Assembly: GCA_035556555.1 (NCBI GenBank)
Contig: DATMES010000001.1
Coordinates: 124,001 to 188,000 of the forward strand
Direction of reading: 5' to 3'
DNA length: 64,000 nucleotides
DNA from: Frankiaceae bacterium
GTDB lineage: Bacteria > Actinomycetota > Actinomycetes > BP-191
In this document: in pieces, positions 29,009 through 37,354 of the stretch
Position numbering within the stretch: the stretch's first letter is position 1
How the letters are laid out: each line of letters opens with the position of its first letter
Notes under the pieces: model-generated
Databases searched by the model: none
Seen by the model: only the letters and a program-made list of their open reading frames with translations
Told to the model about the DNA's origin: nothing
Position numbers and translations under genes: made by a program

Positions 29009-29014
29009 CGCGGG

Positions 29015-29144
29015 GGCGTCGCGCCGCCCGTGATCGTCGCGAGCGGCGTCTGGGGACGGTGCATCGCAAGGCGGGCCCTCCGACAACGCGGCGAGGTGCC
29101 GTCCCGGGCGTCGCGCAGCAGGTCGACGGGCGACGCGACGCGCC
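29015..29144 (+). repeat. Structured hairpin repeat, copy 3 (ERIC-like)
   Basis: It occupies nearly the whole gap between the convergent subtilase and M20-peptidase genes. Outer arms 29015-29031 and 29126-29144 pair. Conserved blocks start at CGTCGCGAGCGGCGTC and end at GGGCGTCGCGCAGCAGG. The middle stem is GGGACGGTGC/GTGCCGTCCC, different in sequence from the other copies but again complementary. It lacks the long apical hairpin of copies 1, 2 and 4. Confidence 0.75.
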
Positions 29145-29149
29145 CTGGC

Positions 29150-30424
29150 TCAGCAGGTCCGCAGGAAGCGGTCCAGCACCCGCGCGCCGAACTCCAGCGC
29201 GTCGGTCGGAACGCGTTCGTCGACGCCATGGAACATGCCCGCGAAGTCGAGGTCGGGCCGCAGCCGCAGCGGTGAGAAGCCGAAGCCGCGGATGCCCAGC
29301 CTGCTGAACGCCTTGTTGTCGGTGCCGCCCGAGAGCATGTACGGCACGATGCGCGCGCCCGGGTCCTCGGCCCTCAGCGCGGCGCCCATCGCGTCGACCA
29401 GGTCGCCCTCGAACTCCGTCTCGAGCTCGATGTCGGTGTGGACGTACTCGACCTGGATGTCCGGCCCGAGGATCTCCTTCAGCTCGCCGTCGAACTCGTC
29501 GGCGAAGCCCGGCAGCGTGCGCCCGTCGACCTCGGCGTACGCCTCCGAGGGGATGACGTTCACCTTGTAGCCGGCCTGGAGCATCGTCGGGTTGGCGGTG
29601 TTGCGGATCGTCGCGCCGAGCATCCGCGCCAGCGGGCCGAGCTTGGCGATCGTCGCGTCGAGGTCGTCGGCGTCGAGGGTGATGCCGAGGATCTCGCTGA
29701 CCTCGTCGAGGAAGCGCCGTACGGTCGGCGTCACGTGCACGGGGAAGCTCGTCGTGCCGAGCCGCGCGACGGCCTCGCAGAGCGTCGTGACGGCGTTGTC
29801 GTCGTTGATCATCGAGCCGTGGCCCGCGCGGCCCTTGGCCGTGAGGCGCATCCAGCGCATGCCCTTCTGCGCGGTCTCGACGAGGTAGAGCCGCAGGTCG
29901 TCGTCGATCTGGTACGAGAAGCCGCCGACCTCGCTGATCGCCTCCGTCGCGCCCTCGAACAGGCCGGGGTGCGTATCGACGATCCACTTGGAGCCGTACA
30001 GGCCACCGGCCTCCTCGTCGGCGAGGAAGCAGAAGATCAGGTCGCGCGGCGGGACGACGCCGTTGGTCCGGAAGTCGACCGCAGTCTTGAGGGTCATGGC
30101 GACCATGTCCTTCATGTCGACGGCGCCGCGCCCCCACACGCAGCCGTCGTCCACCTCGCCGGAGAACGGGTGGACCTTCCAGTCCTCCGCGGCCGCGGGT
30201 ACGACGTCGAGGTGGCCGTGCACGAGCAGCGCGCCCCGGCTGCTGTCGGCACCCTCGAGGCGCGTGACGACCGTCGTACGGCCTGGGGCGGACTCGACGA
30301 GCGTGCACTCGTAGCCGGCGTCGGAGAGCACGGTGGCGACGTACTCGGCGGCGGGGCGTTCCTGCTTGCCGGGGTTCGAGGTGTCGATGCGGATGAGGTC
30401 CCTGCACAGCTCCACGACGTCCAT
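29150..30424 (-). CDS. M20-family metallopeptidase
   Basis: A 424-aa cytosolic zinc peptidase of the M20 (ArgE/DapE/carboxypeptidase G2) family. The metal and catalytic sites are visible: LVHGHLDVVP near residue 67 (zinc His, catalytic Asp), WGRGAVDMKD (bridging Asp), FLADEEAGG (catalytic Glu pair), and a late histidine in AGMFHGVDERVP. The dimerisation domain in the middle includes AGHGSMINDDNAV. Divergent from the thioesterase gene with only 17 bp between starts. Exact substrate (acyl-amino acid or dipeptide) unknown. Confidence 0.93.
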   Translation of the reverse strand: MDVVELCRDLIRIDTSNPGKQERPAAEYVATVLSDAGYECTLVESAPGRTTVVTRLEGADSSRGALLVHGHLDVVPAAAEDWKVHPFSGEVDDGCVWGRGAVDMKDMVAMTLKTAVDFRTNGVVPPRDLIFCFLADEEAGGLYGSKWIVDTHPGLFEGATEAISEVGGFSYQIDDDLRLYLVETAQKGMRWMRLTAKGRAGHGSMINDDNAVTTLCEAVARLGTTSFPVHVTPTVRRFLDEVSEILGITLDADDLDATIAKLGPLARMLGATIRNTANPTMLQAGYKVNVIPSEAYAEVDGRTLPGFADEFDGELKEILGPDIQVEYVHTDIELETEFEGDLVDAMGAALRAEDPGARIVPYMLSGGTDNKAFSRLGIRGFGFSPLRLRPDLDFAGMFHGVDERVPTDALEFGARVLDRFLRTC

Positions 30425-30441
30425 CGCCCTATCTTGCCTCC

Positions 30442-31242
30442 ATGACCTCCTTCGACGAAGGAACGGCCGTCACGCGGACCGGTGAGGACACGTTCGGCGC
30501 GGTGCTGTCGAAGGACTGGTGGGTCTTCGCCGGCGCGAACGGCGGCTACCTCGCCTCGGTCCTGCTGCGCGCGCTGACCGCGCGGGTCGACGACCCGGCA
30601 CGGATGGCGCGGTCGCTCACCGTCCACTACCTGCGTCCTCCCGCGGAAGGCTCGGCGGTCGTCCGTACGCGGCTCGTACGGCAGGGACGCTCGCTGGCGA
30701 CGCTGACCGCGACACTGCTGCAGGACGACGCCGAGGTGGCGCTGGCGACGGCGGCGTTCTCGGTGGCGCGGCCGTCGATGGAGTTCCACGACGCCGTCAT
30801 GCCGGCCGTGCCCGGCCCGGCCGAGGCGGCGCCGACGTCGTGGCCCGCCGACATGCAGCCGCCGATCATGAAGCGGTTCGAGTACCGGCCCGTGACGAAG
30901 GAGACGGCGTTCACCGGCGAGGAGCGCGCCGAGGTCGGCACCTGGCTGCGGCTGCGGGAGCCGCGCCCGCTCGACCCCGTGCTGCTCGCGACGCTGGCCG
31001 ACGCCGCCGCGCCGGCGGTGTTCCCGAAGGCGACCGGGCCGGTCGCCGCCACGACCATCGACCTCACCGTGCACTTCCGTACGCCCGCAGCCGACGACCC
31101 CGGCGACGGCTGGTGCCTGACGATGTTCCGCTCCACCGTCGGCGCCGACGGCTTCGTCGAGGAGGACGGCGAGGTCTGGTCGGAGTCCGGGCGGCTCATT
31201 GCGCAGTCGCGGCAGCTGGCCCTCGTCGTGCCGTTCGCGTGA
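30442..31242 (+). CDS. Acyl-CoA thioesterase family protein (TesB-like double hotdog)
   Basis: A 266-aa cytosolic protein with two hotdog repeats. The first half has WWVFAGANGGYLASVLLRAL and SLTVHYLRPPAEGSAVVRTRLVRQGRSLATL. The second half has LDPVLLATLADAAAPAVFP, IDLTVHFRTP and WSESGRLIAQSRQLALV. These are the hallmarks of the TesB/PaaI-like thioesterase family with broad acyl-CoA specificity. Next to it is the tRNA gene. Confidence 0.9.
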   Translation: MTSFDEGTAVTRTGEDTFGAVLSKDWWVFAGANGGYLASVLLRALTARVDDPARMARSLTVHYLRPPAEGSAVVRTRLVRQGRSLATLTATLLQDDAEVALATAAFSVARPSMEFHDAVMPAVPGPAEAAPTSWPADMQPPIMKRFEYRPVTKETAFTGEERAEVGTWLRLREPRPLDPVLLATLADAAAPAVFPKATGPVAATTIDLTVHFRTPAADDPGDGWCLTMFRSTVGADGFVEEDGEVWSESGRLIAQSRQLALVVPFA

Positions 31243-31282
31243 GCAACCGGGGCGCCGGTCGGGTATCTTGTCCCGGCACCAC

Positions 31283-31369
<87 letters not shown>

Positions 31370-31479
31370 CGTGAGCCCATGGCATCGAGTTCGCCGTTCC
31401 CATGACCACACGCTTGTCCGGCTGAGGCGTCGCTCGCGTACGTGAGCGATGTCGAGCCCGTTCGCGACAGCGTTGACGG

Positions 31480-32718
31480 CTACGACGCCACGCCGAGCCG
31501 GGCGAGGGCGCGGCGGACCAGCACGTCCGCGAGGCCCGCCTGGTCGTCGTGGAACCAGTAGCCGGGCGCGGCGTTCACCTCGAGCACGACGACCTCGCCG
31601 AGCGGGGTGAGGATGACATCGATGCCGAGGATGGACGGCGCGAGCGCGGTGCCGACGCGTTCCGCGACGGCCGCGAGGGCCGCCCACTCGGCCGAGCCCG
31701 GCGGCACCGTCGACCAGTCCCGGGTCGCCGGTGACACCTGCACGCGCCCGCCCTCAGGGACGACGGTGTCGGGGTGTGCCCCCTGTCCGGCGAGCAGAGC
31801 CGACAGCCGCCGCGTCCCCTCCGCCGTCGCGTTCGCCGACTCCAGCCCGGCGAGGTCCCGCAGCGGGCGCCTTCCGTCGCCGACGACGACGGCGGGGTGC
31901 CCCTCGCTGATCCGGAGCAGCGTCCCGTCGATGACGAACGCGCGCAGGTACCGCCCCGTGACGTGCCGCTCGACGAACAGGTCACGCGCGGGGCACACGT
32001 CGGCCAGGAGGTCGAGGCAGTCGGCGAGTTCCGCCGGGCCCGACACCAGCGGTGCCAGACCGACGGAGTTCGAGCCGTACCGCCACTTCAGCGCGACCGG
32101 GTACCCGAGCTCACCGGCGGCGGCGCCGAGCAGGGCGGGCAGCGGCGGCTGCCTGCCCTCGGCGACGGGGACGTTCAGACGTCCGAGGAACTCCCGTGTC
32201 TTCCACTTGTCGGACGCCAGCATCACGGCGAGCGTCGAGTCGCTGCTCCAGACGCCGTTGTAGACGTGCAGCACGGCGCCGTCGGCGCACAGCGCGATCA
32301 GCGGCCCGTCGTCGAGCCACGACACCTCGGCGTGGACGCCGCGCCCTGTCAGGCCGGTGACCATCGGCGCGAACGACGCCCAGACCTCGTGCTCGACGAC
32401 CCAGTGCCGCCCGATGTCTGCGAACTGGTGGTCCGGCGGCTCGGCCGCGCCGTCGAGGACGTCGGCGAGAAGCACCCCGAATGCCTCTGCGGCGGGGCTC
32501 GGCCACGCGGCGTACACGAAGGTGCCGCCCGGACCGAGCCCGGCCAACCGCGACCACGGCCGATCGAACGGCGGTGCGTACCGGTCGAGCAGCGCGCGCG
32601 CACGCTCGGCGTCGCCCGGAGTGGCGTGCGGCGCGCCGACGACGACGCACGGGTGGGGCGCGTACGAGGTCGGGGCGCCGTGAGTCGTGACCCGTCCCGC
32701 TCCGGCTACCGCGCGCAC
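31480..32718 (-). CDS. ATP-grasp ligase-like protein
   Basis: A 412-aa protein with a C-terminal ATP-grasp fold. The nucleotide lysine region is PVALKWRYGSNSVGLAPL, the hinge DLFVERHVTGRYLRAFVIDG, and the metal-binding carboxylate/Asn segment ILGIDVILTPLGEVVVLEVN followed by AAPG. ATP-grasp enzymes join a carboxylate to an amine, thiol or hydroxyl. The N-terminal ~150 residues are of unknown fold. The GTG start lies 13 nt inside the preceding gene, so the two are made together. Similar to cyanophycin-synthetase/RimK/glutathione-synthase type ligases; the substrate could be the adjacent protein or a small molecule. Confidence 0.8.
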   Translation of the reverse strand: MRAVAGAGRVTTHGAPTSYAPHPCVVVGAPHATPGDAERARALLDRYAPPFDRPWSRLAGLGPGGTFVYAAWPSPAAEAFGVLLADVLDGAAEPPDHQFADIGRHWVVEHEVWASFAPMVTGLTGRGVHAEVSWLDDGPLIALCADGAVLHVYNGVWSSDSTLAVMLASDKWKTREFLGRLNVPVAEGRQPPLPALLGAAAGELGYPVALKWRYGSNSVGLAPLVSGPAELADCLDLLADVCPARDLFVERHVTGRYLRAFVIDGTLLRISEGHPAVVVGDGRRPLRDLAGLESANATAEGTRRLSALLAGQGAHPDTVVPEGGRVQVSPATRDWSTVPPGSAEWAALAAVAERVGTALAPSILGIDVILTPLGEVVVLEVNAAPGYWFHDDQAGLADVLVRRALARLGVAS

Positions 32719-33224
32719 CCCATCATGCCGGTGTCCTTGGTGTCCTCGCAGGTCGGTCGCGACCCGCCGTCCTCGCCGTCGGCCACCGTCGACATCGGCA
32801 GCGGCCAGACGCGCTCGTCCTCCACCAGGAAGTCGCGGAGCCGCTCGGACGGGATCTGGTACAGGTAGCCGTCCGCGCCGACGAACTGGACGTGGACCTC
32901 AGGCATCGGGTCCGGGCCGGGACCGGGTCGCGGCCGGATGCCGCCGAGGGTCGGCGGGTCCCAGTTCGGGTCGGGCTTCGCCACGCCGTCGGCGCGGGTG
33001 ATGCGCCACGGGTCAGCGACGGTGAGCGAGACGAGGGTCGGGTCGTCGCGGTCGCGCACCTCCGACGCGACGATCGTGTCGATCGGCACGACGAGGATGC
33101 GGTCATCGACGAGAACGTTGATCTCGTACCGGGTACTGGCGAGCGCGCGTCCCTCGACGCGGGTCGTCGGCGCCGGGCGGCGGAGCGCGCGCAGTACGGG
33201 CTCGGTGACGGTGTCGTCAGGCAT
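32706..33224 (-). CDS. Uncharacterised 172-aa protein coupled to the ATP-grasp ligase
   Basis: Strong GGGAGG ribosome-binding site. The N-terminal part looks like a small beta-rich domain (TRYEINVLVDDRILVVPIDT). It is followed by a proline/glycine linker (GGIRPRPGPGPDPMPEV), a second beta segment (VHVQFVGADGYLYQIPSE) and an acidic Thr/Ser-containing tail (VADGEDGGSRPTCEDTKDTG) ending in MMGCAR. I do not recognise a family. The 13-nt overlap with the ATP-grasp gene raises the possibility that its acidic tail is the ligase substrate, as in graspetides or RimK targets, but this is speculation. Confidence 0.65.
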   Translation of the reverse strand: MPDDTVTEPVLRALRRPAPTTRVEGRALASTRYEINVLVDDRILVVPIDTIVASEVRDRDDPTLVSLTVADPWRITRADGVAKPDPNWDPPTLGGIRPRPGPGPDPMPEVHVQFVGADGYLYQIPSERLRDFLVEDERVWPLPMSTVADGEDGGSRPTCEDTKDTGMMGCAR

Positions 33225-33255
33225 GGTCCTCCCTCGTGGTCATGGTCAGCGCAGC

Positions 33256-35700
33256 CTAGCCTCGATCTTTCGCTGGACGGCGTGCCGTCTGGGAGCGCGG
33301 CCGAAGCGGTGCGGAACGCAGCGCTGTCGGTCGCGTCCACTCGCGGCGCGGCCGCTCGACCCACTTCTCCTCGCGGCGGTCGGGTTCGAAAACGCTGCCC
33401 TGCTTCCGTACGAGCACCTGCACCGGCACCACCCGGCGGAACGGCGGCACGTCGGCGGTCACGTCGAGCTGCTCGGCGCCGTCCTCCAGGTGCAGCACCC
33501 GGGTCAGCGCCATGGCGTGCCTGCTCACCGTGGTGCCCTCGATCCGGACGGTGCCGCGGTACAGGCCCACCTCGTCGGCCCGGAACGACCCGCGGTACGT
33601 GCCGGTGCGCTCACCCGTGTCGTCCCTGTCGTCCAGCACGAACCCGACGGTGCGCCCCGACGGCGCCGTGAGCTGGCACCGTACGCGCAGCGCGGTCAGC
33701 GGCAGGCCGTACGACGCGCCGGCCACGACGTCGATCACGTCGCCGTCCTCGCCCGACGCCCGCGCGGTGGCGACGACGTCGAGGCCCTTGTGCTCGATCC
33801 CGCCGACGACGCGGACGGTGTAGCCGGAGCCGCCGCTGGGCCGCACGACGAGGACGGTCCACCAGCCGGCCTTCGGCCCGTCGACGAGCGAGAACTCGTG
33901 CGGCGAGTCGCTCTGGACGTGCGTGTGGCCGGGCTCGCCGATCTCGACCGGTGTGCCGGACGGGTCGACGAGGTACAGCCACGGGCTCTCCCCCTCCGGG
34001 TGGAGGAGCGTGAACGACGCGCGGTCGGCGCGCTCCTCGACGAACACCCGGACGGCCAGGACGCGGTCCTCGCGCTCGATCCGGACCTCGCCGTCGACGA
34101 TCTCGATCCCGAACGCCTTGGCGACCGCCTTGAACGGCGGCCGCTCGCCTTCGCGCGCGGCGACCGCCCAGCGCTTGTCCGCGGGTGCGTTACGGGCGTC
34201 GGGCAGCGTCGCCGGGATGCTCGCGATGATCCCGCCGCGCACCTCGGCGTTGATCTCGACCAGCGCCGTCTCGATCGCGTTCGGCTGGTTGGTGCCGACC
34301 GCGTAGCTGCGCCCGCCGGTGCCGGTGGCGATCGCGTCGAGCGTCGGCATGTCCACCTCGTTCGGCGAGCCGACCCCGAGCGCGTAGACGCGCAGGCCGT
34401 TCTCGCGCAGCGGCGGGATCGCCTCCTGCGCCTGCGACAGCCACGGCGTGTTGTGGATGCCGTCGGTGAGCAGGACCGCGACCTGCGTGGCGGCCCTGGT
34501 CGGAGGCGACGAGACCTCGGCCAACGCCGCGAGCAGCGCGTCGCGGATGCCGGTCGAGCCGCGCGGCGTGAGGGCGTCGATGTCCTGGGTGAGCTGCTGG
34601 CGCTGGTTGGCGGTGAGGGTGTCGACCTCGGTGAGCGGCAGCAGCAACGCCTGCTCGTGGTCGTACCACACCACCGTCAGGCGATCGCCGGCCGCGGCGC
34701 AGAACTCGACCCAGTAGTGGGCGCCGTGCTTGGCGTCCGGCAGCTTGGTGCCGTCGGCCATCGAGCCGGAACGGTCCAGCACGATCGCGAACCGCGGGTC
34801 CGGGTCCAGCACGAAGAAGTTCACCGGCGCCGATCCGGTGGCCGGCCCCGCCGCGGCGGGGTCCGGGAGCGTGAAGCTCGTGAACCCCGGCTCGGTGACG
34901 ATCGTCTCCCAGCAGGAGTCGTGGTTGGACGTCTCCTGATGGGTGTCCAGGTCCGGGTCGTGGTTGGTGTCCGTGCAGAACTCCGTGACCGGGTTGGCCG
35001 CGGGCGTCCACGTGCCGTCGGGCGCCAGCTCGCCGGCCGCGCTGCGGCTCTTCTCCATGATGCAGAAGTTCGCGCCCGCCGCCGTCGCGCACTCGGCGGG
35101 GCGCTGGAGGAACACCGTGTCCTCGTCCGCGTCGGTCGGCAGGACGCTGAAGTCCGTGTCGACCGTGATCGACGTCGACGTGTTCGCGACGACCGTGTGG
35201 CGCTCGATCTGCCCGCCGATGACGAGCAGCGCGCTCGCCTGCTCGGTGACGAGCTGGTCGGTCGTGAGGCTCGACGGGGAGATCGGGATCGTCTTCTTGT
35301 CCGGCGCGGGGCTCGACGTGTCGATCGGGTGGAACGTCTGCGCCCTGGCGTACTCCTCGCCGAGGCCCCACAGGTTGTGCCCCAGCTCGTGCATGAACGT
35401 GAGGACCTGCTTCTTGACGTACGGCATGAGGTGGAACTTGCCGGTCGCCGTGCCGAACCGCCCCTGGCTGAACGACGGGTCGCCCGACGCGTAGAGCAGC
35501 ACGTCCGCCGACGCGCTGCCGTTGTTGTCGTCGGCGAAGTAGACGTCGCCGATCTGGAGCTGGCCCTGCGTCGCGTCGTAGAGCTGCTCGCTGAACTTCG
35601 AGAACGCGCGCTTCCACTGCGCCCACTCCGAGGGCGACAGATGAAAGCGCGCGACGACCACCATCTTGAGCCGATCGCCGGCGACGACGCCGATACCCAT
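33256..35700 (-). CDS. CLCA-like metallohydrolase with von Willebrand A domain
   Basis: An 814-aa protein with the layout of the CLCA (calcium-activated-chloride-channel accessory) family. The N-domain (FSEQLYDATQGQLQIGDVYF) leads to a zinc-protease site HELGHNLWGLGEEY, with HELGH at about residues 104-108. Then comes a region with paired cysteines. A vWA domain has the MIDAS motif DRSGS (Asp-309, Ser-311, Ser-313), LTPRGSTGIRDAL and VLLTDGIHN. The C-terminal half is beta-sandwich-like (LYLVDPSGTPVEIGEPGHTH, GWWTVLVVRP). No signal peptide is evident. CLCA proteins are self-cleaving proteases in animals; bacterial relatives are poorly studied. Start at 35700 follows a G-rich stretch. Confidence 0.82.
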   Translation of the reverse strand: MGIGVVAGDRLKMVVVARFHLSPSEWAQWKRAFSKFSEQLYDATQGQLQIGDVYFADDNNGSASADVLLYASGDPSFSQGRFGTATGKFHLMPYVKKQVLTFMHELGHNLWGLGEEYARAQTFHPIDTSSPAPDKKTIPISPSSLTTDQLVTEQASALLVIGGQIERHTVVANTSTSITVDTDFSVLPTDADEDTVFLQRPAECATAAGANFCIMEKSRSAAGELAPDGTWTPAANPVTEFCTDTNHDPDLDTHQETSNHDSCWETIVTEPGFTSFTLPDPAAAGPATGSAPVNFFVLDPDPRFAIVLDRSGSMADGTKLPDAKHGAHYWVEFCAAAGDRLTVVWYDHEQALLLPLTEVDTLTANQRQQLTQDIDALTPRGSTGIRDALLAALAEVSSPPTRAATQVAVLLTDGIHNTPWLSQAQEAIPPLRENGLRVYALGVGSPNEVDMPTLDAIATGTGGRSYAVGTNQPNAIETALVEINAEVRGGIIASIPATLPDARNAPADKRWAVAAREGERPPFKAVAKAFGIEIVDGEVRIEREDRVLAVRVFVEERADRASFTLLHPEGESPWLYLVDPSGTPVEIGEPGHTHVQSDSPHEFSLVDGPKAGWWTVLVVRPSGGSGYTVRVVGGIEHKGLDVVATARASGEDGDVIDVVAGASYGLPLTALRVRCQLTAPSGRTVGFVLDDRDDTGERTGTYRGSFRADEVGLYRGTVRIEGTTVSRHAMALTRVLHLEDGAEQLDVTADVPPFRRVVPVQVLVRKQGSVFEPDRREEKWVERPRREWTRPTALRSAPLRPRSQTARRPAKDRG

Positions 35701-35930
35701 GGCCGAACCCCCGTTCCGCGTAGTGGAGCGACACCCTACGCGCGTCCGCGCGGACTGCCCACCGTCGGCGCAGGTCCGCCGGAGGCAGTCGCGCGGCGGG
35801 CGCAGGGGCACGCCCGGTCGATCGCGAAGTCCTGCCCCGCACCACCAGCCCCCATCGGCCCGCGCGCCACCCGCGCGGCGGCGTTCCGTGTCGCCAGGAA
35901 CGCCTGGTCATCCTCGGCGACGGAGTGGGG

Positions 35931-36089
35931 GTGATTCCATTGACGAAGCGCATCGCCGGACTCGCGTTCGCCGCGGCCGCTGCCGCGTCGATCGTGCTGA
36001 CCGCGTCCCCCGCCAGCGCGGGCCCCTGCGCGGGCGGTTACCTCACACCAGAGATCGTCTGCACCGTCAAGGACCTCCTCGAGTCGTAG
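35931..36089 (+). CDS. Small secreted peptide (52 aa)
   Basis: GTG at 35931, preceded by GGAG about 5 nt upstream. The first ~29 residues form a typical signal peptide (IAGLAFAAAAAASIVLTASP, then ASA). The mature peptide of about 22 residues is GPCAGGYLTPEIVCTVKDLL plus ES, with two cysteines. A TTG at 35940 is an alternative start. No family recognised. It is divergent from the CLCA-like operon by about 230 bp, a gap in which I see only short inverted repeats. Confidence 0.6.
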   Translation: MIPLTKRIAGLAFAAAAAASIVLTASPASAGPCAGGYLTPEIVCTVKDLLES

Positions 36090-36204
36090 CCCCGCTACGA
36101 CGACCGCCCGCGTCTCGCGCGCGCGCCGGCTTCGGCCCCGGCGCCTCGCGTTCGGCAGCGCGGGCTCCTGAACGAACGGCGTCCGGAGCGCCGCGCCCCG
36201 CCTC

Positions 36205-36417
36205 GTGCGGTGGCCCAGGCCCGCGGCAGGGGCGCGCGCTCCGGACGTCCGGGTCGCCGGCGGCGACGCCGTCCGCGTGGAGGCCGAGCACCGCGACGGC
36301 GGCCCGCACGCGCTCGTCGTCGTGGCGCCGTACCGGCGCGAGGGCCTGGTGAAGAAGACCGTGACGTACGGCTCGATGGCCGTGAGCGAGGGCGTCCGCC
36401 GGGTCTGGCCGCGCTAG
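36205..36417 (+). CDS. Small hypothetical ORF, possibly a gene remnant
   Basis: A 70-aa frame from a GTG at 36205 whose last two thirds look protein-like (GGDAVRVEAEHRDGGPHALV and VVAPYRREGLVKKTVTYGSM). It has no signal peptide and no convincing ribosome-binding site, and the N-terminus is Pro/Arg-rich as in non-coding frames. It ends in CTAG, shared with the stop of the convergent gene. It may be the tail of a decayed gene; function unknown. Confidence 0.4.
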   Translation: MRWPRPAAGARAPDVRVAGGDAVRVEAEHRDGGPHALVVVAPYRREGLVKKTVTYGSMAVSEGVRRVWPR

Positions 36418-36800
36418 AGCTCGGTGCAGAAGTACGGCACCGGCGCGCTGACGGCGCGGCCGGCGTCGCCCGCGCTGGACCAGCCGGTGGTGACCGTCCG
36501 GATCAGCCAGAGCCCGTTGCGGCAGCCATACGCCTCCGCGCTCAGCGACGCGACGCCGCCGGCCTCGACGGTCTCGCACATGACGGCGGCGAAGCCGGTC
36601 TGCCCCAGCGACTCCAGGCAGACCTCGATGCCGAGCAGCGCGCGCGGCGAGTCGCACGTGTACGAGCCCGCGGCGGTGGCGCCGAAGTTGTGCTGCCACG
36701 TCGGCCGCTGGGCGGTGGCGACGCAGCCAGGTGCCGCCTCCGCCGTCGTGGGGAGCAGTGCGGCCGCGCTCATCGCGACGGCGAGCAGGCGGCGGGTCAC
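36414..36800 (-). CDS. Small secreted protein (128 aa), paralogue of the next gene
   Basis: GTG at 36800 overlapping the stop of the upstream gene (GTGA). Signal peptide RRLLAVAMSAAALLPTTAEA. The mature part has six cysteines at conserved spacing (PGCVATAQ, SYTCDSP, IEVCLESLGQTGF, AVMCETVEAGG, AYGCRNGLWLIRTV, PYFCTEL). The spacing and phrases such as VCLES and CxNGLxLIRTV match the upstream protein, so the two arose by tandem duplication. Disulfide-stabilised exported protein; role unknown. Confidence 0.78.
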   Translation of the reverse strand: MTRRLLAVAMSAAALLPTTAEAAPGCVATAQRPTWQHNFGATAAGSYTCDSPRALLGIEVCLESLGQTGFAAVMCETVEAGGVASLSAEAYGCRNGLWLIRTVTTGWSSAGDAGRAVSAPVPYFCTEL

Positions 36801-37201
36801 GGCCCGCACGACCCGACGCCGGGGGCGACCGTCGGCGCGCTGGCGGCGTACGCGTAGGCGCCCTCGGCGTTGCTGCCGAACGCGACCGTACGGACCAGCG
36901 CGAGCCCGTCCTGGATGCACGCCGCGGTGTCCGCGGAGACGACGGTGGCGATGCTGCGCGTCCCGGTCGCGCAGGTCTCGGTGTGCCAGCCGACGGCGCC
37001 GGCCGGGTGCAGCGACTCGAGGCAGACGGTCACGGTCATCCCGGACGACGGCAGCGTGCACACGAAACGACCGGACCCGAAGGCGTGGGCGCCCGCCGTC
37101 GTCGGGATGTCCGCCTCGGCGGCGCAGGTGCCGGCGGCGGTGGCGGGGCTTGCGGTGGCGGCGGTCAGCGCGACGGCGGCCGCGAGGAGGTAGGGGCGCA
37201 C
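36797..37201 (-). CDS. Small secreted protein (134 aa), paralogue of the next gene
   Basis: GTG at 37201 with AAGGAG 4-5 nt upstream. Signal peptide YLLAAAVALTAATASPATA. Mature part with six cysteines (GTCAAEADI, RFVCTLPSS, VTVCLESLHPAG, TETCATGTRS, AACIQDGLALVRTV, GSCGP). The overlap with the downstream paralogue indicates joint translation. No known domain. Confidence 0.78.
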   Translation of the reverse strand: MRPYLLAAAVALTAATASPATAAGTCAAEADIPTTAGAHAFGSGRFVCTLPSSGMTVTVCLESLHPAGAVGWHTETCATGTRSIATVVSADTAACIQDGLALVRTVAFGSNAEGAYAYAASAPTVAPGVGSCGP

Positions 37202-37266
37202 GGGGCTCCTTGCGAGGGGTGGTCGGGGGCGCGGGCACCGTACCGGCGCAGGCCCCTGGTGGCAAC

Positions 37267-37289
37267 GGTTTGCGTCGTTGACGGCTTTC
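37267..37289 (+). promoter_or_regulatory. Upstream element shared by two secreted-protein paralogues (copy 1)
   Basis: GGTTTGCGTCGTTGACGGCT followed by TTC, about 65 bp before the AGGAGG of the 37355 gene. The same 23 bases occur at 39521-39543 before its paralogue. A related GTACG lies 26-27 bp downstream in both. TTGACG could be a -35 element. Conserved promoter or operator is the inference. Confidence 0.6.
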
Positions 37290-37354
37290 GCCCTGGTCTC
37301 GCCGAGCACCGCTCAGTACGTTCTCCGGCCTCTCCCCGGCACAGGAGGTACGTC

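Noticed and set aside
32706..33224. Calling the 172-aa protein a graspetide precursor
   Set aside because: It is longer than known precursors and has folded-domain-like segments; only the overlap with an ATP-grasp gene supports it, so it is kept as a hypothesis.
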